The notes: generated by a model from the sequence alone, not told the origin. Counted from the first letter of the stretch, positions 50,001 through 58,672 are shown. The stretch: DNA of 64,000 nt from Deltaproteobacteria bacterium (GCA_016235345.1 JACRLG010000017.1:1-64000), one strand, 5' to 3'. Translations and numbers: made by a program.

Positions 50001-52891
50001 AAAGCTGGCTCGATCTCTGGGTCACGGGCGAAGGCTATTTGCAGTGGGATTACCAGGACAGCTCGGAAATTTCGGTGATCGCCGAAAAAGAATCCCTAAA
50101 GGTGGGAGACGTTGCGCGGTTCCGGGTTAAAAACCCCTTTGCAAAAGCCACGGCCCTTGTGACGGTGGAGCGCATCGGCGTCATCTCAAAGCGCCTTATG
50201 ACTTTTGATACGCCCATGCCCATAATCGAAATCCCCGTGACAAAAGAGATGATGCCGGGCTTCTACCTTTCGGTGGTTGTCCAGTCGGGCAGGGTTTCCA
50301 CGCCCCAGAAACCGGGCGAGGCCGACCTTGGCAAGCCGGCGTCCCGCATGGGCTACGCACGGGTGGAGGTGACGGACCCGGTGAAGGAAATTAAGGTTAC
50401 GGCGGTCACCGGCAAACCATCCTACAGGCCCGGCGAGACGGTGAACGTTGAGCTTTCCTCGATCCTTCCTGACCCTTCCCGCAAGGAGCCGGTGGAATTT
50501 TCCGTTGCAGTGGTGGACGAGGCGGTTTTCGACCTCATAGAAGGCGGCCGCGACCGCTTCGACCCCTACAAGGGCTTGTACGGCCTTGGCGGGCTTGACA
50601 TGAACAACTACAGCCTCGCTTCCATGCTGATAGGCATTCAGCGCATGGAGAAAAAGGGCGTGGCGTTCGCAGCGGCAGGCGAGGACGACAAACGGCAGGC
50701 GGTTCGCAACCGGTTCAAGTTCCTGGCCTTCTGGAACCCGTCAATCAAGGCCGATGAAAACGGGAAGGCGAAATTTTCCTTCACCGCCCCGGACAACCTG
50801 ACCGGCTGGCGCATACTGGCCATTGCCGCAACCCCCACCGACCGCATGGGCCTGGGCGAGGGGACCTTCACCGTAACCCGGCCCGTCGAAATACGGCCCG
50901 CGCTTCCCAACCAGCTTACCGTCGGCGACACTTTTTCCGCCGGTTTTTCCATCCTTAACCGCACCGATTCCCTAAGGGCCATAACGGTTGAGGCCAAGGT
51001 GACGGGTGCGGGAAGCGGCGGGTCTGTGAGGCAGACCGTGAACGTGGAGCCTTTTCAGAGGGTTACGGTGTCTTTCCCGGTAAAGGCCGCCTCACCCGGA
51101 GAGATGGCCTTCACCGCAAGGGCTGCGGCTGGCGAGGACAGCGACGGGCTTGCCGTGTCAATCCAGGTCCTTGCCATACGGAGCCTTGACCACGCGGCCC
51201 AATACGGCAGCCTCACAGAAGGCGAGGCAAGGGTCTCGGTGAAGATTCCCGAAGACGCCCACCCGGACGCAGGGAGCCTCTCCGTCACCCTCTCGCCCAC
51301 CATAATATCGAACCTGAAAAACGCCTTCGATTTCATGCGCCGCTACCCCTACGAGTGCTGGGAACAGAAGCTTTCCCGTGCCGTGGCGGCTTCCGGGTAT
51401 CTCGCGCTTTCCGGCCATTTCCCAAAGGACGCGGGCGCGGAAAGGGACGCAAAGGCCCTTATTGGGTCAGTTTTGTCCCAGGCTGCGGACTTTCAGGCCC
51501 AAAACGGGGGGATGTGCTACTATACGCCCAAAAACGAGTACGTCTGCCCCTATCTTTCGGCCTACACGGCCCTGGCCTTTTCCTGGCTGACCCAAAACGG
51601 GCGCAGGGTTCCCGACGACGTGGACAAAAGGCTTTCCGCCTACCTGGAAAACCTCCTGCGCAAAGACATGTCGCCAGCCCACTACACCCCGGACATGACG
51701 GCGGACGTAAGGGCCACGGCTCTTTACGCCCTTTCCAGGCGTGGAAGGATAAAGCCCGCCGACATCGCGCGATTCGCCCGGTCCGTCCCCAAAATGTCCC
51801 TTTTCGGCAAGGCCCAGTTCCTGTCTGCGGCCCTTGCGGCAAAGGCCCCGCAGAAGACCGTGTCGGATATCGCTCTTTCCATCCTTGGCAGGGCCAGCCA
51901 AACCAGCGGGCGCATGACCTTCGACGAAAGGCGCGATGAACGCCATTCCTGGATTCTTTCCAGCGGAAACAGGAATGACGCGGCCATTCTTTCGGCCTTC
52001 ACCGCCCTTTCCCGCACCGCGTACGGCAAGGCCCTTCTGGGCGACGCCCCGGAAAAGCTCGCCCGAAGCCTGGTTCTCGCCGTGGGCGCGGGCGGATTCT
52101 GGCCCAGCACCCAGGAAAACGCCTTCGCCATAACGGGGCTTACGGACTACGCCCGCTTGTTTGAAAAGGCCAAGCCGGACATGCTGGCTGCTGCCCATCT
52201 TGGAAACGAGACCCTTGGCCGGGCGACCTTCAACTCCTTTTCCCTGCCCGCTGTCGAGCTTTCCCGGCCCCTTGCATCAAGCGACATTGGCCTAGCCCAG
52301 AATTTTCTGATAGAGAGAAAGGGCGTGGGACGCCTCTATTACACCGCCCGCGCAAGCTTCGCCCAAAAGGCCGAAAAACCCACGTCCACCAACGCCGGAA
52401 TCGAGGTGGTCCGGGAATACTCGGTGGAAAGGGACGGAAAGTGGGTTCTGGCCGGGCGGCCCCTAAGCCTTAAGCGGGGTGATCTGGTGCGGGTGGACCT
52501 TTACGTCACGATTCCGGCGGGGCGCTATTACGTTGTGGCGGACGACCCGGTCCCCGGAGGGCTTGAGCCGGTGAACCGCGATCTTGCCACGGCGTCTGCG
52601 GTGGACGCGGCAAAGGCGGAAACCGAGCCCGCGCCCGGCGCTTATTACTACAAGTGGCCGGAATGGAACGCCTACGGGTGGAGTCGCTACAGCTTCTACC
52701 ACCAGGAGTTGAGGCATGATTCGGCAAGGTGGTACTCCGATTATCTCTCAAAGGGCCGTTACCACCTCTCCTACGTGGCCCAGGCGGTTGCCGCCGGAAC
52801 ATTCACAGCCATGCCCACCCTTGCAAGCGAGATGTACTCGCCCGATGTTTACGGAAAAGGACTGGCGGAAAAGCTCACCGTCACCGACTGA
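47063..52891 (+). CDS. Bacterial alpha-2-macroglobulin family protein with intact thioester motif
   Basis: A 1942-aa exported protein. An N-terminal membrane/signal helix (KTLGWLVFAVLAIVAGLFLG) is followed by macroglobulin repeats. An acidic insert (residues ~335-350, EEDKGEEDYEDEDD) lies between early MG domains. The thiol-ester site is CWEQ at Cys1432 (YPYECWEQKLSR), the CxEQ motif that traps proteases covalently. The bait-like region and the MG10-type domain (KFSFTAPDNLTGWRILAIAATPTDRMG) are present before it, and a complement-like helical domain follows. The usual partner pbpC is not adjacent. Probably a periplasmic protease trap. Confidence 0.9.
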   Translation: MSLRLKKTLGWLVFAVLAIVAGLFLGTAGAGKTGALEIVLVTPSDDAVEESRQIVFHFNRPVVPLGRMERTADEIPATIEPALNCTWRWLDTATLACDLSEGRAFTPATRFKVTMKPGISDESGETLAAPFTHIFSTPGPETEEVRHYTYAAPQKPVLLVKFTLKVSRESVERALSFVPQTKLDGLVPVRAEAAPETLAEQYGLDNGGGPGTAEGGEFSGVWIISPARDLAPDTAYDIVEQPGLVSISGPVRGRGKGKVAETRTYGDFSFLGIDGEDIHGDPLEAKPGKREKNPRRFDIERSLQLTFSSPVAYSEIASNVKISPGGADSEEDKGEEDYEDEDDTIDQNDGDFTCDLPVTPRPYTTYRVTAPAGTIKDRFGRVLKKAIDITFSTDHLKPYAGFEYNTAVLESEVETDFPIVMTNMKSASIRYDALTPRGLVRGRIRAVPGNTVPDERRFMPTGLKSMLSGQTGLVVGRIVSWNPKHAISKDEEYGLNFFAQRTPFQVNVKIGHQSSLVWVTDLETAAPVAGARVRIYRGKVLSDPKKSKILGEGVTDAEGFLMLPGRVALGISNQWGHEEMMSDYSDTVTLVRVDKAQKMALLPLTGEFYTYSRGVWSADAPRYGHVKAWGLTAQGIYRAGDTIDYKIFVRDQDNLSLTSAPKKGYKLIVEDPTGKNILELKDISLNEFGAFDGKLPIPKSAAVGHYQFYLSSNLVKLQWSPITVLVTDFTPSPFRVTAQLSGVIFSPGDRAELSVNARLHGGGPYSGAEVKTYGQITEQMFSSDHVEARDFSFAPPPTEPFSDTGGDYYPETRTADFISEEKTLDQKGDLVSVNAVPETEFACGSIAVEASVSDDRGRSVAALATAKYVGAFRFVGLKARSWVFGKGKPALVGMIVTDQTGAPAEGSEVSVTVKRRIIKDARVMGPGNAYMHEYSYEWADTASGKIVSGKTAKDFSFVPPEPGEYRLVAAVTDEKGRSQKSWLDLWVTGEGYLQWDYQDSSEISVIAEKESLKVGDVARFRVKNPFAKATALVTVERIGVISKRLMTFDTPMPIIEIPVTKEMMPGFYLSVVVQSGRVSTPQKPGEADLGKPASRMGYARVEVTDPVKEIKVTAVTGKPSYRPGETVNVELSSILPDPSRKEPVEFSVAVVDEAVFDLIEGGRDRFDPYKGLYGLGGLDMNNYSLASMLIGIQRMEKKGVAFAAAGEDDKRQAVRNRFKFLAFWNPSIKADENGKAKFSFTAPDNLTGWRILAIAATPTDRMGLGEGTFTVTRPVEIRPALPNQLTVGDTFSAGFSILNRTDSLRAITVEAKVTGAGSGGSVRQTVNVEPFQRVTVSFPVKAASPGEMAFTARAAAGEDSDGLAVSIQVLAIRSLDHAAQYGSLTEGEARVSVKIPEDAHPDAGSLSVTLSPTIISNLKNAFDFMRRYPYECWEQKLSRAVAASGYLALSGHFPKDAGAERDAKALIGSVLSQAADFQAQNGGMCYYTPKNEYVCPYLSAYTALAFSWLTQNGRRVPDDVDKRLSAYLENLLRKDMSPAHYTPDMTADVRATALYALSRRGRIKPADIARFARSVPKMSLFGKAQFLSAALAAKAPQKTVSDIALSILGRASQTSGRMTFDERRDERHSWILSSGNRNDAAILSAFTALSRTAYGKALLGDAPEKLARSLVLAVGAGGFWPSTQENAFAITGLTDYARLFEKAKPDMLAAAHLGNETLGRATFNSFSLPAVELSRPLASSDIGLAQNFLIERKGVGRLYYTARASFAQKAEKPTSTNAGIEVVREYSVERDGKWVLAGRPLSLKRGDLVRVDLYVTIPAGRYYVVADDPVPGGLEPVNRDLATASAVDAAKAETEPAPGAYYYKWPEWNAYGWSRYSFYHQELRHDSARWYSDYLSKGRYHLSYVAQAVAAGTFTAMPTLASEMYSPDVYGKGLAEKLTVTD

Positions 52892-52912
52892 TCACGAAAA
52901 ATGAGGATCACC

Positions 52913-53287
52913 ATGAGTACGCCGGATGAAAAAGACGCGACCCTGGACGCAATTTTGAGGGAGCAGAGAAGCCGGGAGCAGGGCTATCGGGAAAAGGCCC
53001 TCAAGATGTTTCCCTGGATATGCGGAAGGTGCGCAAGGGAGTTCGAGGGAAAAAGGGTCAAGGAACTCACCGTCCATCACAAGGACCACAACCACGACAA
53101 CAACCCGGCTGACGGCAGCAACTGGGAGCTTCTGTGCCTCTACTGCCACGAAAACGAGCACGAAAGGCACAAGGTGGCGGACGCCTCGGCAGCCGAAGCG
53201 CCCGGCAGAAAGCCCCCCAAAAGCCGCCCCATTCCCGGCGACTCGCCCTTTGCCGGGCTTGCGGATTTGATGAAAAAAAAGGGGTAG
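52913..53287 (+). CDS. YajD-type HNH nuclease
   Basis: A 124-aa protein from MSTPDEKDATLDAILREQRS. It has a CGRCAREF zinc pair, then LTVHHKDHNHDNNPADGSNWELLCLYCHENEH, the HNH core with second zinc pair, as in E. coli YajD. The C-terminus is low complexity and basic. GAGG lies 6 nt before the chosen ATG; an ATG at 52901 is possible. Role unknown; it follows the macroglobulin gene by 21 bp and may be co-transcribed. Confidence 0.82.
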   Translation: MSTPDEKDATLDAILREQRSREQGYREKALKMFPWICGRCAREFEGKRVKELTVHHKDHNHDNNPADGSNWELLCLYCHENEHERHKVADASAAEAPGRKPPKSRPIPGDSPFAGLADLMKKKG

Positions 53288-53320
53288 CGAAAACGGGCCG
53301 TTTTGCGCCGAAGGATCGTC

Positions 53321-53542
53321 ATGGAAGCCCATACCTGGGCCGGATTCCTCAATAATCCGGTAAAAATCATGGACAAGGTCTGCAACGGCCACGCGCCCGC
53401 AATCGTCACCCGCAAAAACGGCGAGGCCGTGGTCATAATGAGCCTATCCGACTACGAGGCGCTTTCGGAAACCGCCTGTCTTCTGCGGAGCCCCAAAAAC
53501 GCAAGAAGGCTTCTGAACTCCGTCGCTTGCCTTGAAAGCTGA
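53321..53542 (+). CDS. Phd/YefM-family antitoxin, orphan
   Basis: A 73-aa protein from MEAHTWAGFLNNPVKIMDKV. The YefM pattern is clear: MDKVCNGHAPAIVTRKNGEAVVIMSLSDYEALSETACLLRSPKNARRLLNS. AAGGA lies upstream. The expected YoeB/RelE-type toxin does not follow; creB-like begins only 30 nt later. It is probably a solitary antitoxin or the remnant of a lost pair. The N-terminus of YefM usually starts MxxxxYSEARxNL, so the first residues here are unusual. Confidence 0.75.
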   Translation: MEAHTWAGFLNNPVKIMDKVCNGHAPAIVTRKNGEAVVIMSLSDYEALSETACLLRSPKNARRLLNSVACLES

Positions 53543-53572
53543 CGCGCGCAAAAAAATTCCCGGAGACGCCCC

Positions 53573-54289
53573 ATGCGGGAGACCATCCTGGTGGTGGAGG
53601 ACGAGCCCTCCATAGCCGACGTCATAACCTACGCCCTGTCCTCCGAGGGCTTTTCCCCGGTGTGGGTGAAAACCGGGGGCGAGGCGCTCCTTGCCCTTTC
53701 GGGCGGGGTTTCCATGATAATTCTGGACCTGGGCCTTCCCGACGTGTCCGGCTTCGACCTCTTGAAGGCCGTGAGAAGGGAGCGCCCGGTGCCGGTGATA
53801 ATAGTCACCGCCAGAAACCAGGAAACCGACAAGGTGGTGGGCCTGGAACTGGGCGCTGACGACTACGTGGTGAAGCCCTTCAGCCCCCGCGAACTAACCG
53901 CCAGGGTTCGGGCGGTTCTGCGCCGGGCCGCCGAAAGCGGCCAAGGGGAGGTCTTCTGCGACGCGCCCCATGCGGCGGCCCACCCGGCCACGCCCTTCCG
54001 GGTGGACCAGGCCAGGTTTTCCATCTCCTATTTCGGCCACCCGCTTCCACTGTCGCGCCAGGAGTTCAGGCTTCTGGCCCTTCTTCTCCAGAACCCGGGC
54101 AGGGTCTTCACCAGGGACAACCTTCTGGACCTTGTCTGGAACGGCACCCTCATGTCCGGCGACCGCACCGTGGACTCCCACATAAAAAGCATCCGCAAGA
54201 AATTGAAAGCCGTGCGCGGGGACATGGAGCCCATCGTCACACACAGGGGCTGGGGCTATTCGGTGAGCGACAGGCTTTTGGAAGACTGA
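53573..54289 (+). CDS. creB: Response regulator CreB-like
   Basis: A 238-aa OmpR-type regulator. The receiver has VVEDEPSIADVITYAL, phospho-acceptor Asp52 in MIILDLGLPDVSGFDLL and DDYVVKPFSPRELTARVRAVLRR. After a linker, the winged helix (about 140-235) shows FRVDQARFSISYFGHPLPLSRQEFRLLALLLQNPGRVFTRDNLLDLVW and RTVDSHIKSIRKKL. With a CreC-like kinase 6 nt downstream and creD next, this is the creBCD set. In E. coli CreB binds TTCAC-N6-TTCAC, which is found before creD here. Confidence 0.88.
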   Translation: MRETILVVEDEPSIADVITYALSSEGFSPVWVKTGGEALLALSGGVSMIILDLGLPDVSGFDLLKAVRRERPVPVIIVTARNQETDKVVGLELGADDYVVKPFSPRELTARVRAVLRRAAESGQGEVFCDAPHAAAHPATPFRVDQARFSISYFGHPLPLSRQEFRLLALLLQNPGRVFTRDNLLDLVWNGTLMSGDRTVDSHIKSIRKKLKAVRGDMEPIVTHRGWGYSVSDRLLED

Positions 54290-54295
54290 TCCCGA

Positions 54296-55729
54296 ATGAA
54301 AATCCAGACCCGCATCATTTTGAGCATACTTGCGGTAACGGCCTTCGGGTTCATCAACTTCACCCAGTGGATCGTGAATGATCTGGGCCCCCAGTACCGC
54401 AAGGTGACGGAAGAGCCCCTGGTGGACCTCGCCAGGGTTCTGGCCGGAATCGCCGGGGCTTCGGCCCGGGACGATAGGCTTGACAGGGAGCTTTTCCGCC
54501 AGAGTTTCGCGCACATCAAAAACCTGCCCTTTTCCGCCCGGATTTACGATTACGACAAGACCGGCGTGGACCTTGAAGTTTACCTCACGGACGCCACGGG
54601 GCTCGTTGTCTTCGATTCCCTGGGGGAAAGCGAGGGCCTCGATTTTTCCCGGAAAAACGACGTGTTCCTTACCCTGAAAGGCCTCTACGGCGCGCGCACG
54701 TCCCACAGGCAGCATAACGGCGTGGATTACTCGGTGATGTACGTGGCGGCCCCGGTTTTGGGCCGGGGCGGGACGATCGGGGTGCTCTCGGTGGGCAAGC
54801 CCACGCGCACCTCCAACCTTTTCGTGGCCCGGTCCAAGAGGAAAATCATGCTGGCCGGGGTGATGATCTTCGGGGCTGTGATACTTCTGGGAGCCTTGGT
54901 GTCGCTCATGATAACCGGCCCCATAAAGCGTCTCACCGCCTACGCCCAGGCCGTGCGGGACGGCCTGCGCCCGCCCCTGCCCAAATTCGGGAAAAACGAG
55001 ACCGGGCAGCTGGCCGAGGCCTTCGAGCAGATGAGAAACGCCCTGGAAGACCGCCAATACGTTGAAAACTACGTCTCAACCCTGACCCATGAGATAAAAA
55101 GCCCCCTTGCCGCCATAAGCGGGGCGGCGGAACTTCTGACCGAGGACATGGAGCCTGATCAGAGGCGGCGCTTCATGGCCAACATACGAACCGAGGCCCA
55201 AAGAATAGAATCCGTCATCCAGAAGCTATTGGTTCTCTCGCGCCTGGAAAGCGGAAGAATCCCGGAAAAGCCGGTAACGATAGCCTTGGGCGGGCTTGTG
55301 GGTGAAATTTTGGAGGCCCTCTGCGTGGCAGTAAAGGAAAAGGGACTTGAAATCGAGACCACCGGCGACCTTGACGCTACGATCATCGCCGACAGGTTTC
55401 TGATACATCACGCCGTCATCAACCTTGTCCAGAACGCCGTGGATTTTTCGCCCGAAAAGGGCAAAATCGCCATAAACGTGTCAGCCGAAGGAGGGGCGGT
55501 GTCGCTTTCCGTGCGGGACGCCGGCCCCGGAATCGCCGAATACGCCCTTCCCAGGGTCTTCGAGCGATTCTACTCCCTGCCCCGCCCGGACACCTCCCGC
55601 AAGGGCACGGGCCTTGGGCTCTGCCTTGCCAGGGAGGCCGCCCTTCTGCACGGAGGCGACGTCACCATAAAAAACGCCCCCGAAAGGGGCGTCATCGCCA
55701 CCCTGCGGCTTCCCCGCCACGGTGGCTGA
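54296..55729 (+). CDS. creC: Sensor histidine kinase CreC-like
   Basis: A 477-aa membrane kinase. An N-terminal helix (IILSILAVTAFGFINFTQWIV), a periplasmic sensor domain (about 30-185) with RIYDYDKTGVDLEVYLTDATGLVVFDS, the CreC-type sensor; a second helix KIMLAGVMIFGAVILLGALVSLMI; HAMP; HisKA with His265 in VSTLTHEIKSPLAAISG; and HATPase with NLVQNAVDFSP, DAGPGI and [20 protein letters not shown]. Complete. It is translated right behind creB and lies about 160 bp before creD. Confidence 0.88.
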   Translation: MKIQTRIILSILAVTAFGFINFTQWIVNDLGPQYRKVTEEPLVDLARVLAGIAGASARDDRLDRELFRQSFAHIKNLPFSARIYDYDKTGVDLEVYLTDATGLVVFDSLGESEGLDFSRKNDVFLTLKGLYGARTSHRQHNGVDYSVMYVAAPVLGRGGTIGVLSVGKPTRTSNLFVARSKRKIMLAGVMIFGAVILLGALVSLMITGPIKRLTAYAQAVRDGLRPPLPKFGKNETGQLAEAFEQMRNALEDRQYVENYVSTLTHEIKSPLAAISGAAELLTEDMEPDQRRRFMANIRTEAQRIESVIQKLLVLSRLESGRIPEKPVTIALGGLVGEILEALCVAVKEKGLEIETTGDLDATIIADRFLIHHAVINLVQNAVDFSPEKGKIAINVSAEGGAVSLSVRDAGPGIAEYALPRVFERFYSLPRPDTSRKGTGLGLCLAREAALLHGGDVTIKNAPERGVIATLRLPRHGG

Positions 55730-55762
55730 CCTTATAGCCCACCCTGTCGCAAACTTCTCCTT

Positions 55763-55778
55763 TTCACATTGTTTTCAC
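55763..55778 (+). promoter_or_regulatory. cre-tag-like CreB binding site upstream of creD
   Basis: TTCAC-ATTGTT-TTCAC, matching exactly the TTCAC-N6-TTCAC direct repeat described as the CreB site in E. coli. It lies 115 bp before the chosen creD start, between creC and creD, as expected for autoregulated creD expression. Confidence 0.7.
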
Positions 55779-55892
55779 ACGCTTTTCCCCAAGGGTTCAT
55801 CCGCCCGTCCCATACGCCTGTTAAACTTTCCCTTGAACATGGCCGGAAACCCCATCGCCCCGGCCCAAACCACAAGGAAAAGGATTACGCCA

Positions 55893-57383
55893 ATGTCAGC
55901 CAACGCCAAAGCCATGGGAAGCGTCCGCCGGGTTTTCTCCCCCACGGTGTCCAAATTGATCCTTATCGCGATTCTGACCTTTTTGCTCCAGGTTCCGGCC
56001 TGCCACATAATGTCCCTTTCCCAGGAAAGGCAGTACAGGAAGAGCAGGGTGGAGGAGGAGATCATAGGCAAGCTGGGCGGCCAGCAGCAGATTGAAGGCC
56101 CCATGATTTCAATACCCTACGTCGTAAGGACCAAAACCGAGACCGTGAGCGTGGACCCTCTCACCAACAAGAGCGAAAAACGCGTCGAGGAAAACATCGA
56201 AACCCACCAGATAAGAGTGATGCCCGAGGAACTCGACATAAGGGGCACGCTCAAAACCGAGTTCCGCGCAAGGGGCATCTACAGGGTGCCGGTTTACAGG
56301 AGCGACCTTACCCTCACGGGCTGGTTTTCGCCCCCCGACACCACAAGCCTTCTGGGTCCGAGCCAGGCCAAGGCCATAACCGAAATACAATGGGACAAGG
56401 CCAGCCTGAGCGTTTCCGTAAGCGGCCTTGAAGGATTGAGAAGCCACATAAAAGGGCTTTTCAATCAGAATGAGGTGTCCTTAAAGCCCGAAATTTCAAA
56501 GCGCCCCTCGGCTGACAGTACGCCGGAATGCGCCGCCCGCCGCGTTTCCGGCACCACCGGGGCGTCCGTGGCCTTTGACCCTGCGGCAAAACGACTGCCC
56601 TTCAAGCTCACCCTGTCCATTGAAGGGGCCAAGGGCCTGCGGTTCGTGCCCGTGGGGCTGGTGACCACTGCGGCCCTTTCCTCGGATTGGGCGCATCCGA
56701 GCTTTGACGGAACCTTCCTGCCCCAGGCACGCTCCATAACGGCCAAGGGTTTTACGGCGGACTGGAAGGTGCTGGACTTAAACACCAATTTTCCCGCGTC
56801 CTGGCTGGACGACGCCCTTTTCTCACAGCTTTCGGAAAGCGGTTTCGGGGTCAACCTTGCCGAACCGGTGAACGACTCCCTGCTTTTCGAGCGGGCCGCC
56901 AAGTACTGCCTGCTCTTCGTGGTCCTGACCTTCTTTTCGCTCTTCGTGTCGGAACTTTTGTCCAAGGCCAGGCTCCATTTCATCCAGTACCTTCTGCCCG
57001 GCCTGGCCGTGGTGATGTTCTACCTGCTCCTTCTGGCCCTTTCCGAGCACGTGGGCTTCAATGCCGCCTACGGGGCCGCAGCCTTGGCGGTGGTTCTTCT
57101 CATCACGGTCTACGTTTCGGGAATCATGAGGCGGGCCGCCCTGGGGCTGGTCACGGGCGGTGTGCTGGCGATTTTATACGGATACTGGTTCGTGATACTT
57201 CAGATGGAGGATTACTCGCTTCTGTGCGGAAGCCTTGGGACCTTCGCCCTTCTGGCCTCGGTGATGCTGGGCACCAGGAAGCTCGACTGGAAAAGCCTGG
57301 ACACGCGCCTCAGCAACCTCTCGCAGACGGACCCCGATGAACCCGGTGCGCACGAGCCGGACGGGCCGGTAAACGTCCCGTAA
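55893..57383 (+). CDS. creD: Inner membrane protein CreD
   Basis: A 496-aa protein from MSANAKAMGSVRRVFSPTVS. It has an N-terminal helix (LILIAILTFLLQVPACHIMSL), then the CreD periplasmic domain with ERQYRKSRVEEEIIGKLGGQQQIEGPMISIPY and RGIYRVPVYRSDLTLTGWF. The C-terminal part has about six helices beginning FERAAKYCLLFVVLTFFSLFVSELLS and ending VMLGTRKLDWKSL. AAGGAAAAGGA precedes the chosen ATG; the frame is open from 55722 but that part is the cre-box leader. CreD's precise function is unknown; it relates to envelope and beta-lactam responses in other bacteria. Confidence 0.9.
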   Translation: MSANAKAMGSVRRVFSPTVSKLILIAILTFLLQVPACHIMSLSQERQYRKSRVEEEIIGKLGGQQQIEGPMISIPYVVRTKTETVSVDPLTNKSEKRVEENIETHQIRVMPEELDIRGTLKTEFRARGIYRVPVYRSDLTLTGWFSPPDTTSLLGPSQAKAITEIQWDKASLSVSVSGLEGLRSHIKGLFNQNEVSLKPEISKRPSADSTPECAARRVSGTTGASVAFDPAAKRLPFKLTLSIEGAKGLRFVPVGLVTTAALSSDWAHPSFDGTFLPQARSITAKGFTADWKVLDLNTNFPASWLDDALFSQLSESGFGVNLAEPVNDSLLFERAAKYCLLFVVLTFFSLFVSELLSKARLHFIQYLLPGLAVVMFYLLLLALSEHVGFNAAYGAAALAVVLLITVYVSGIMRRAALGLVTGGVLAILYGYWFVILQMEDYSLLCGSLGTFALLASVMLGTRKLDWKSLDTRLSNLSQTDPDEPGAHEPDGPVNVP

Positions 57384-57389
57384 ACGGGC

Positions 57390-57436
57390 AGGGCGGCGCG
57401 GGCTGATCCGGTTTAATCAGGGTCCCGCGCCGCCCT
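57390..57436. terminator. Bidirectional-type terminator between creD and the Fe-S gene
   Basis: AGGGCGGCGCGGG pairs with CCCGCGCCGCCCT (13 bp) with a nested CTGAT/ATCAG stem in the loop. Located between convergent stops. No long T-run, so it may also act as an RNA-stability structure. Confidence 0.6.
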
Positions 57437-57478
57437 ATCATGCGCCGACGGAAAGTCGCCGCTACCGATAATTCCACA

Positions 57479-58672
57479 TCACAGGGATTTCGCCACCCGG
57501 CCTGCGTCCATCTTTTTTACGGCAAGGGGAAGGCGTTTGGCGAAGGCCTTCATCACGGAGGGAATCATCCCGGAAATGGGGGTGGTGATGTCGTCGCCGA
57601 ATGCCCTTAAAAGCTCTTCGGGCATGTAGCGGAGTTTGACGCCCCTTATCCAGCTCTGGGGGGCCATGGTGAGGTAGCAGCCGGGGCAGTTCAAGGCGGT
57701 CTCCTTTACTCCCGCCGCCTTTATCTCCCTGAATTTGTCGGCCTGCCGCCTTATCACGCCGCCCACCTTGAAGTCCCGCGCTATGCTGGCGGCCCCGCAG
57801 GACAGGGCGCAGGAGCGGTTGTGTTGGAGTTCGACGAAATCGCCGCCCGCCGCCTTGTAGATTTTGCGCAGAATCTCGCCGAAGTTCTCTCCAAGCTCGG
57901 AAACGTAGCAGGATTCCTGGATGGCGGCCTTGAACATTATGGGATTTTTAAGGGTCAGTTCGCCCGCCTCGAATTTTTCCAGAAGCCACTGATAGATGGA
58001 GATTGTTTCAAAGGGCAGGGCCCTGCCCGCCACCTGGGGTATGATTTTGCTGAGATAGGTGCAGCAGGAGCCGCAGTAGCAGACAACCCGGTCTGTTTTG
58101 AGAAGATCGAGGGCCGAGACCAGCCGCTCTGTGTTGGCCGTGAAGGCCTCCCACTGGCCGCTTCGATAGTGAAGCTCCCCGCAGCAGAGGTGCGACGGGG
58201 AAAACTTGGGAAGGCCCGCCAGCACCTTTGAGTTTTCCAGGTCCTTTGCGAAATTCCGGCCTATGCAGCCGATCCACAGAACTTCCTTGGAGGGCTTGGG
58301 AGGCTCGCCCCATTTTTTGAGGATTTCCCGGTCAGGGCCGGGAAGCCCGGCGTAGAGGTCCTGAAAAAAATTCGGGCCGGGCGCTCCCTGGAGCATGTAC
58401 GGCAAAAACGCGGGGACGGTTTTTTTTCGGTCAGCCTGCTCGGAGACCCTTTGAAGGATCAGCTCGTAAGGCCTAAGGCCGTTGGGGCAGAAGCCGTTGC
58501 AGCTCATGCAGAGGGTGCACTCCGAAAGGACCCGTGCCGTGGGCTCTCCGGCTTGCAGGCGATTCACCTCCAGCCTCGCCTCCTTCGCCCCCATCTTCAT
58601 CACCGGGCATTTCGAGAGGCAGATTCCGCATTGGTTGCATTTTTCCCAGTCGCAGCAGTCGATATAGGACAC
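57479..58672 (-). CDS. Two-[4Fe-4S], CCG-domain iron-sulfur oxidoreductase (HdrD/GlpC-like)
   Basis: A protein of about 397 aa. Two ferredoxin motifs open it: CNQCGICLSKCPVMKM and CTLCMSCNGFCPNG. Two cysteine-rich CCG domains follow: CIGRNF...HLCCGELHYRSGQ...VVCYCGSCCTYL, then ESCYVSELGEN...CALSCGAASIA...NCPGCYLTM. This is the HdrD, DsrK and GlpC architecture: soluble or membrane-associated electron transfer. The start is GTG at 58672 after GGAGGAAAC; an ATG at 58690 has no ribosome-binding site. The partner (cytochrome or flavin subunit) is not adjacent. Confidence 0.85.
   Translation of the reverse strand: MSYIDCCDWEKCNQCGICLSKCPVMKMGAKEARLEVNRLQAGEPTARVLSECTLCMSCNGFCPNGLRPYELILQRVSEQADRKKTVPAFLPYMLQGAPGPNFFQDLYAGLPGPDREILKKWGEPPKPSKEVLWIGCIGRNFAKDLENSKVLAGLPKFSPSHLCCGELHYRSGQWEAFTANTERLVSALDLLKTDRVVCYCGSCCTYLSKIIPQVAGRALPFETISIYQWLLEKFEAGELTLKNPIMFKAAIQESCYVSELGENFGEILRKIYKAAGGDFVELQHNRSCALSCGAASIARDFKVGGVIRRQADKFREIKAAGVKETALNCPGCYLTMAPQSWIRGVKLRYMPEELLRAFGDDITTPISGMIPSVMKAFAKRLPLAVKKMDAGRVAKSL

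Noticed and set aside
53894-55057. 387-codon antisense frame across creB/creC
   Set aside because: Shadow of two well-supported genes; no motif and crosses the gene boundary.
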